Part shown: piece after piece, positions 59,272 to 64,000 of the stretch
Layout of the letters: every line of letters begins with the position of its first letter
Position numbering within the stretch: the first letter of the stretch is position 1
Source: Agelas oroides
Lineage: Eukaryota > Porifera > Demospongiae > Agelasida > Agelasidae
Direction of reading: 5' to 3'
Assembly (NCBI GenBank): GCA_949130485.1
Contig: OX422194.1
Span: 4,352,699 to 4,416,698 of the forward strand
Length of the DNA stretch: 64,000 nt
Made by a program: the position numbers and the translations under genes
The notes under the pieces: generated by a model
What the model saw: the letters and a program-made list of their open reading frames with translations, nothing else
Database searches by the model: none
Told to the model about the DNA's origin: nothing

Positions 59272-59493
59272 TGTGGTGCCTTGATATCACAAACTACTGA
59301 CCACTTTCGATAATAAATCACAGTCTATTGAACTCTAGTTCTAATCTCCGCCCATACTCCGCCCCCAACAACAATTACCGGTCTACACCGGATGTGAGAA
59401 ATTAATAATAGACTGATCATGAGCAGCATAGCATAAATGATCGCTGTTTGACAGTTTGATGACAGAGTGAAAGAGTGTAGCAGTAAGGTAACA

Positions 59494-62400
59494 TCACACC
59501 GGCCTCCCTCTCCCTCTTCCAAACAACTTGGGCTGTCCAGCCTTCTCTCCCCTCAAGTGCACACCTGCAAATAAAATGCAGACAGATTCATACCAGTACC
59601 TTGGCAAGTTGGCATGACTTACAAAAAGAATGGCTTCCCATCATTTGAGTGACACAATGTCAAGGAGAAAAATCGTCTATGGCTACAACTGTGGCCAGTT
59701 TAGGCTAGTCTCGTCCCCAGACCCCACCCTCTCACGAGGAGAAACGGTCTGGTAAACCAAGTCAAATTTCTTGGGCTAGCACACACTTTTGCGACAATGT
59801 AACCTAGCAACGATCAAAAGATTTTGCAGCCAACCCGCTCAAAAAATACTCAAATGGAGATGAACAAATTTTACTGTTGTAAGGGAAGTGCTATGTAATA
59901 ATTACCGATCTCGCAATCTCATTGGTCCTTACCACTTTGGGAAGTAAGCTCAAGGAATTCGAGTTCGTTCCACCATTTCTTGCCGGGAGGCGTGCATGGG
60001 CTGGGCACAAGACTAAGTTTAGGCTGCCTCTTTTAGGATCTTGCGTTTGGGAGAGGCAGGGCAATGCACCCTACACTAGTAACAATGGGGTACATTTTTC
60101 TCATGCAGTGGAATTCAAGTAACTGACATCCATCGTATGTCATGACATCTATGGTTACCAGCAATTCAAACATTCTTGCGTTTGTGTGACAACTATGAAC
60201 ACAGCTGTCTACTGTTACATTGCATAAGTAGCACCACAGTCTTGCCTATGATGTCATTGTTTACTAAACATTTCTGCCAAATTTAATTTCAACCCTCAGA
60301 GAGTCAATCTGCCAAATCAAATTCCTGGCCAGACGGTCTTGCCTCTAGAGCCTTACAATGAACACATCAGTGTTAAAGAATTTGTTTAGGGAAGTAATGT
60401 CTACTTCCAAGTACTTTAAATTACATCTACGTCAATATGCATACAGATGCGGGAAATACACCCACACATGGAAGGCAAATTGCATAGTATATTAAGTTAA
60501 CCCTTTTAAGTCTTTAAATACTTCTTCAAAGTTCAGCTTGATGATGTCACTCAGTGGAATGTAACTCAGAAGAAAAGCTCAGATCCAGTAGACAGAGTGG
60601 AACATGGCGGCTGTTGAAAGCCTTTGGCCAGTAATGTGTGAGCCAGTTCTCTCCTCTTTTGCACAAATGGACTTTGAAATGCTCCTCTCACCTTGCAAGG
60701 GTTCGAATTCAGGCACTGTGGTCAGTTTTTACTCTAGACAAGCATACTTTTACTGCTTAAAAGTGAGCCTAGGGTTAGCCATAGCTGATACACTGTCACA
60801 GACTCCCCACCCCTTCCTAGTACAAAAACATGAGTAGTATGGAATGGAAATAACTACCCAATACCTATCACCTATCACCTTACTCACCCAATGCTCTTTC
60901 CAACTTGGCCAGGATCTGTTGGTTGGGAATGGCCTTGCCAGACTCATAGTCCACAATCACGCTCTGCTTCTCATTGATGCGCTGAGTAATACAAAACACC
61001 ACCACTTCCAGTAGCTATGGATTACCACAATTTCAATAGCTGCAATTGTATGGTGTAACCTGAAACACCTCAATTAGCTGTGGTTGTATGATAGCCCTAG
61101 ACAAGTAGTATACAACTGAACACATTCTCTTGGAACGAATGTGTACCCAAAAGGAATGCTGCCATATAAATTATAAGGGCTCCATTTAGCAAGGTTAATT
61201 CTGAGGTACTCTTGGAACGTTGTTAGCCTGGAAAAATGCATGTTAAGCATAAACAAATAGCTAGCGAGTGAAAAGATTTGCGTGGCTGTGGCATTAATGG
61301 AGATGCACACTCTGCTAATAGGTAGAGCAATGGCACTATAGTCATAAGCGAAATAGCACTTTTGTGGTCAGATGCCCACAACATAGCTAACCAGGGAAGT
61401 ATAACATTACAATATAATAAGGGTGTGTCAACTTGCAAAGGAAGCAGGGGCTTCAGAATTATTAAATTACTCAATTACTCAGCAAGCCAACTAAGGGAAG
61501 CGAGAAGATGGTATGCACGAACATCAGTATGACCAAAGGCCATCATGCTAGTCCCTTTACTCTTCTTCCCTGTGCAGGAGTTGTTCCCATCCAACAAGCT
61601 AGGATTTGAGAAGCTTACCCCGGCAAGGTCCTTCTGGGACAGTCCTGCCTTCAATCTACTCTGCTGGACCAGCATACCCATGTCCAGACCCACACGCATG
61701 TCTATAAAAGTGAAACAAAAAGTCTACACAAAGTTTCTCAAATGACAGTGTCACAGGTGCACGTATGTAGTACACAACAGCGGCCCTCTGCTCGCATGCT
61801 TTTGTAAATTCCTGGGTTTACACAACATTAAGTCATTTTAACCGCCACATACCTTGTTTAATGTGCCAGACCTCCCCCACAGGCCAACCTTCTACTGCTA
61901 CTGTTAATCATGACACACCAATAGGCCAGATTAGCAACAACTTCTACTACAAAGGCACCTCAATTATCTAAACAAAACAAGGCTTCTACTACTACAGTTG
62001 GTTGTATGGGACTAATCTTGTGTAGTTTTAAGGGGTATCCCACTAGAAATGAATCACCATGTGTTGACGAATCTTGTACACATCTCCTAATGCAAATTAT
62101 CAAACCAGCACAAGGAGTAGAACTACCGCAGATCGGGAAATTTTCGTCGTAAAAATAATTCGCATTTTAAATTTTCGCATAAAAAATATTTCATCACCCA
62201 ACGGTTCCACAATGTAGTGCATATACATACCATATAACCAGAAATGTTGGCAGTCTTTAAATTTGGCGGTTTGGCCCCAAACCAGGCAGAAAAAAATATT
62301 GGTGGAATTTAAATTTGGCGGTGGGCGCCGGGCCCCAGCAGTGTATTATATCATCATTTAGAGTCTAGTCTATATCTATTGTGATTGTGATCGCAACCTG

Positions 62401-63374
62401 TCTTAGTAGGCAAAGCACAGATGATCAGCTGCACTGACCATCAGAGTGAGGATCGCAATGGAGAGGTAGCTACAAAGTGGAGTTGTCGGTGTCTTGCCTT
62501 GGGAGAATCGCATTGTAGGCTGTCTTGCACACATTTGTTCGCTAGTTTGATCTCTTTGTCAGTGATGGGCAGGGTCTGTTTATCAGGGAGCGTTGCCGTC
62601 TCTCGCTCGAGGTACTTGAACACAGCCATACGAAACGCATACTTACACAAAGTAAACTTGGCAGTGTGCTAGTGCCGAGCTAGCTACATGTACAGCTGGC
62701 ATAGAGGGGTGGGACCAAGAGTGCTGCATGCATTACGATGCAGGCACCGGCAAAAATATTATTGGCAGATCTAATTTGGTGGTTTCAACCCCGACTGCCA
62801 AACCGCCAAATTTAATTCCCCGTCAAATTTTCCGGCTATATGGTATTTTAATTTATTGTGCATTTAATTTCGTCACTCCAGCGCCCCAATGAAACTATTT
62901 TAAGAACATAACTTTCCCAATCTACAGTAAAGTACTAAAACAACTTTCACCTCGCACAAGGCCCTACTCCCAGGCTTTTCCTATAGTGCATTGACCATTA
63001 AAAAAAATTAGAAAGGCACTGAATAACATAAAACATCGGACATCACAGACTTGGTGAATGATGTCACATGGATACGACGTGGATGTAGATGAGTATAGCA
63101 TCGTCAGTAATGCGGCTACTCAGTACATACAAGGTTCAGCCTGTGGACCGTATCGTGTTTTCTTGCCAGTGCTATGCCCACCTCACATCAATGTGATTAT
63201 CTTGTTTGCTATTACCAGGAAATACGTATGGACAACATGAAGAGAAAACATTGTAAACCTGGGAGCTGGAACTCCAACTGGAGTGAACAGTAAACGTACG
63301 GTCTAATCTCTCAGTTTCTTTGGACAGCTCATGAGCATTCACTGGAGCAGAGTGTTGCTTGTTCAGCTGTCCTC
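59494..63374 (-). CDS. EDF1: endothelial differentiation-related factor 1 / multiprotein bridging factor 1, last four exons
   Basis: Exons 63374-63300, 61701-61619, 60981-60888 and 59564-59494 join in phase (1, 1, 0, 1) to give about 106 residues and a TGA stop. The order matches EDF1: linker [20 protein letters not shown], then the Cro/C1-type HTH ([49 protein letters not shown]), then a basic tail ([20 protein letters not shown]). EDF1 bridges TBP and bZIP or nuclear-receptor factors in the nucleus, and binds collided ribosomes in the cytoplasm. The N-terminal exon(s) (about 40 residues in the family) are not in view and probably lie beyond the right edge. The divergent tail replaces the usual Lys-rich end. 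Confidence 0.9.
59565..60887 (-). other. last intron of EDF1
   Basis: A degenerate MITE end (gctagtctcgtccccagacc) lies at 59704. The rest is unremarkable; plus-strand open frames near 59922 and 60604 lack domains. Confidence 0.5.
60982..61618 (-). other. EDF1 intron, nothing recognised
   Basis: Separates the two halves of the HTH domain in phase 0. No repeat that I can support. Confidence 0.5.
61702..63299 (-). other. EDF1 intron with MITE
   Basis: Flanking exons join in phase 1. It contains the element at 62228-62848; the remainder shows no exon. Confidence 0.6.
62228..62848. mobile_element. MITE with TACCATATAACC ends
   Basis: The left end taccatataaccagaaatgt and the right end ttttccggctatatggta are inverted, followed by 'aaatttggcggtttgg' and its complement near 62795. 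About 620 bp. A 69-codon minus-strand frame (62441-62650, [20 protein letters not shown]) lies inside and may be a captured or relic coding piece. Confidence 0.75.
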
Positions 63375-64000
63375 CTGGAAACATGAACAAGGAATCAGTA
63401 TTTAGGAGAGCAAGGGTGGTGGATCCACAGGGGTTAGGGCTAGCCTCGAACCTTGGATTTCCATTCCAGATTTTGTCTCACAACTTTGGAGCAAAATCTG
63501 ATTTTTCTACAAAGCAGTGAGACAAAATCCAGAACAGAAAGCCAGTGTTGAAAGCTAGGCTAGGGCCACCATAGAAGCCAGAAAAGACAAAGTCTACCCA
63601 ACAAACACACAACTCCTAACTTGCAGCTGGAGTGTAATAAAATCAACTCATGAGGGAAAAGACAGAATATCCAAAATGAAATAGCCAAAGATTGAGAGAA
63701 TGCATGTGCCGTGTACCAAAAGTAGTTTGATAGTAAATTGAAATACTAGTTCTTTTTTTTTTCTTTATCCAAGTTTTAATGACATTGGGTACAATGTGCA
63801 TTCGGGAATACCAACTAGCCATAGGCGAATAATAAAGGCAGTCCTGTACCAGACAAGACAAAAAAAGCTGAGGTTATACAATACGAAAGGCTGAAGGAAG
63901 GGGGGCAAATACAAAAGCCAGCAACAGCCAGCAACAAACGGAGTAAACATTTATAGGCACACTAAAGGTGTGACTAGTCTAAACAAGACCTCTAGAAAAT
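63375..64000 (-). other. EDF1 5' intron to the window edge
   Basis: The EDF1 N-terminal motif was searched for by eye on the minus strand and not found. Contains the hairpin element at 63440-63564. Confidence 0.55.
63440..63564. mobile_element. hairpin MITE, CTAGCCTCGAACCTTGG type
   Basis: The left arm ctagcctcgaaccttggatt, continuing to gattttgtctcac, is mirrored by gtgagacaaaatccagaaca and gaaagctaggctag. A related single arm lies at 9722-9760. Confidence 0.7.

Overview
The window is nuclear DNA from an animal: intron-rich genes with GT-AG splicing, a LAR-type receptor tyrosine phosphatase, a TRPA-like cation channel, EDF1/MBF1, and many short non-coding DNA-transposon remnants and microsatellites. 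The gene mix and moderate introns suit an early-branching metazoan. I favour a sponge, but the species cannot be fixed from sequence alone. I saw no bacterial genes, rRNA or CRISPR.

Layout. (1) 1-2830 (+): the last four coding exons of a TRPA-like channel whose 5' part lies off the left edge (copy A). (2) 3635-3915 (-): a decayed fragment of the last exon of the receptor phosphatase. (3) 3.9-13.8 kb: no convincing gene; tandem duplications, a large inverted repeat, a 113-base near-perfect hairpin and a 2-kb palindrome bounded by TTAA. (4) 13.8-29.96 kb (+): a near-complete TRPA-like gene (copy B) with 24 coding exons in consistent phase, about 1,700 residues, roughly 26 ankyrin repeats, a Pro-rich linker, six membrane segments and a coiled-coil tail. 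(5) 30.48-59.27 kb (-): a complete receptor tyrosine phosphatase with 34 coding exons totalling 6,339 nt (2,112 residues): signal peptide, 4 Ig, 8 FN3, a membrane-proximal region, TM, two phosphatase domains and a Ser-rich tail. (6) 59.49-63.37 kb (-): the last four exons of EDF1/MBF1, whose stop lies 223 bases upstream of the receptor start codon.

TRPA copy B and the receptor phosphatase are convergent and their predicted 3' ends overlap. The 1-3.9 kb block repeats the 28.2-30.9 kb block, including the 3' ends of both genes, so a segmental duplication spanned the convergent junction. The channel copy kept its exon lengths exactly, while the phosphatase tail copy decayed.

The most unusual feature is a 28-unit, 30-bp minisatellite (51121-51960) built from the exon-intron junction of the third Ig exon. 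Each unit carries the exon end and a 5' splice site, and the array stays open in the coding frame, so alternative donor choice could add blocks of ten residues. Many introns of the same gene end in (CA)n or pyrimidine microsatellites directly at the 3' splice site.
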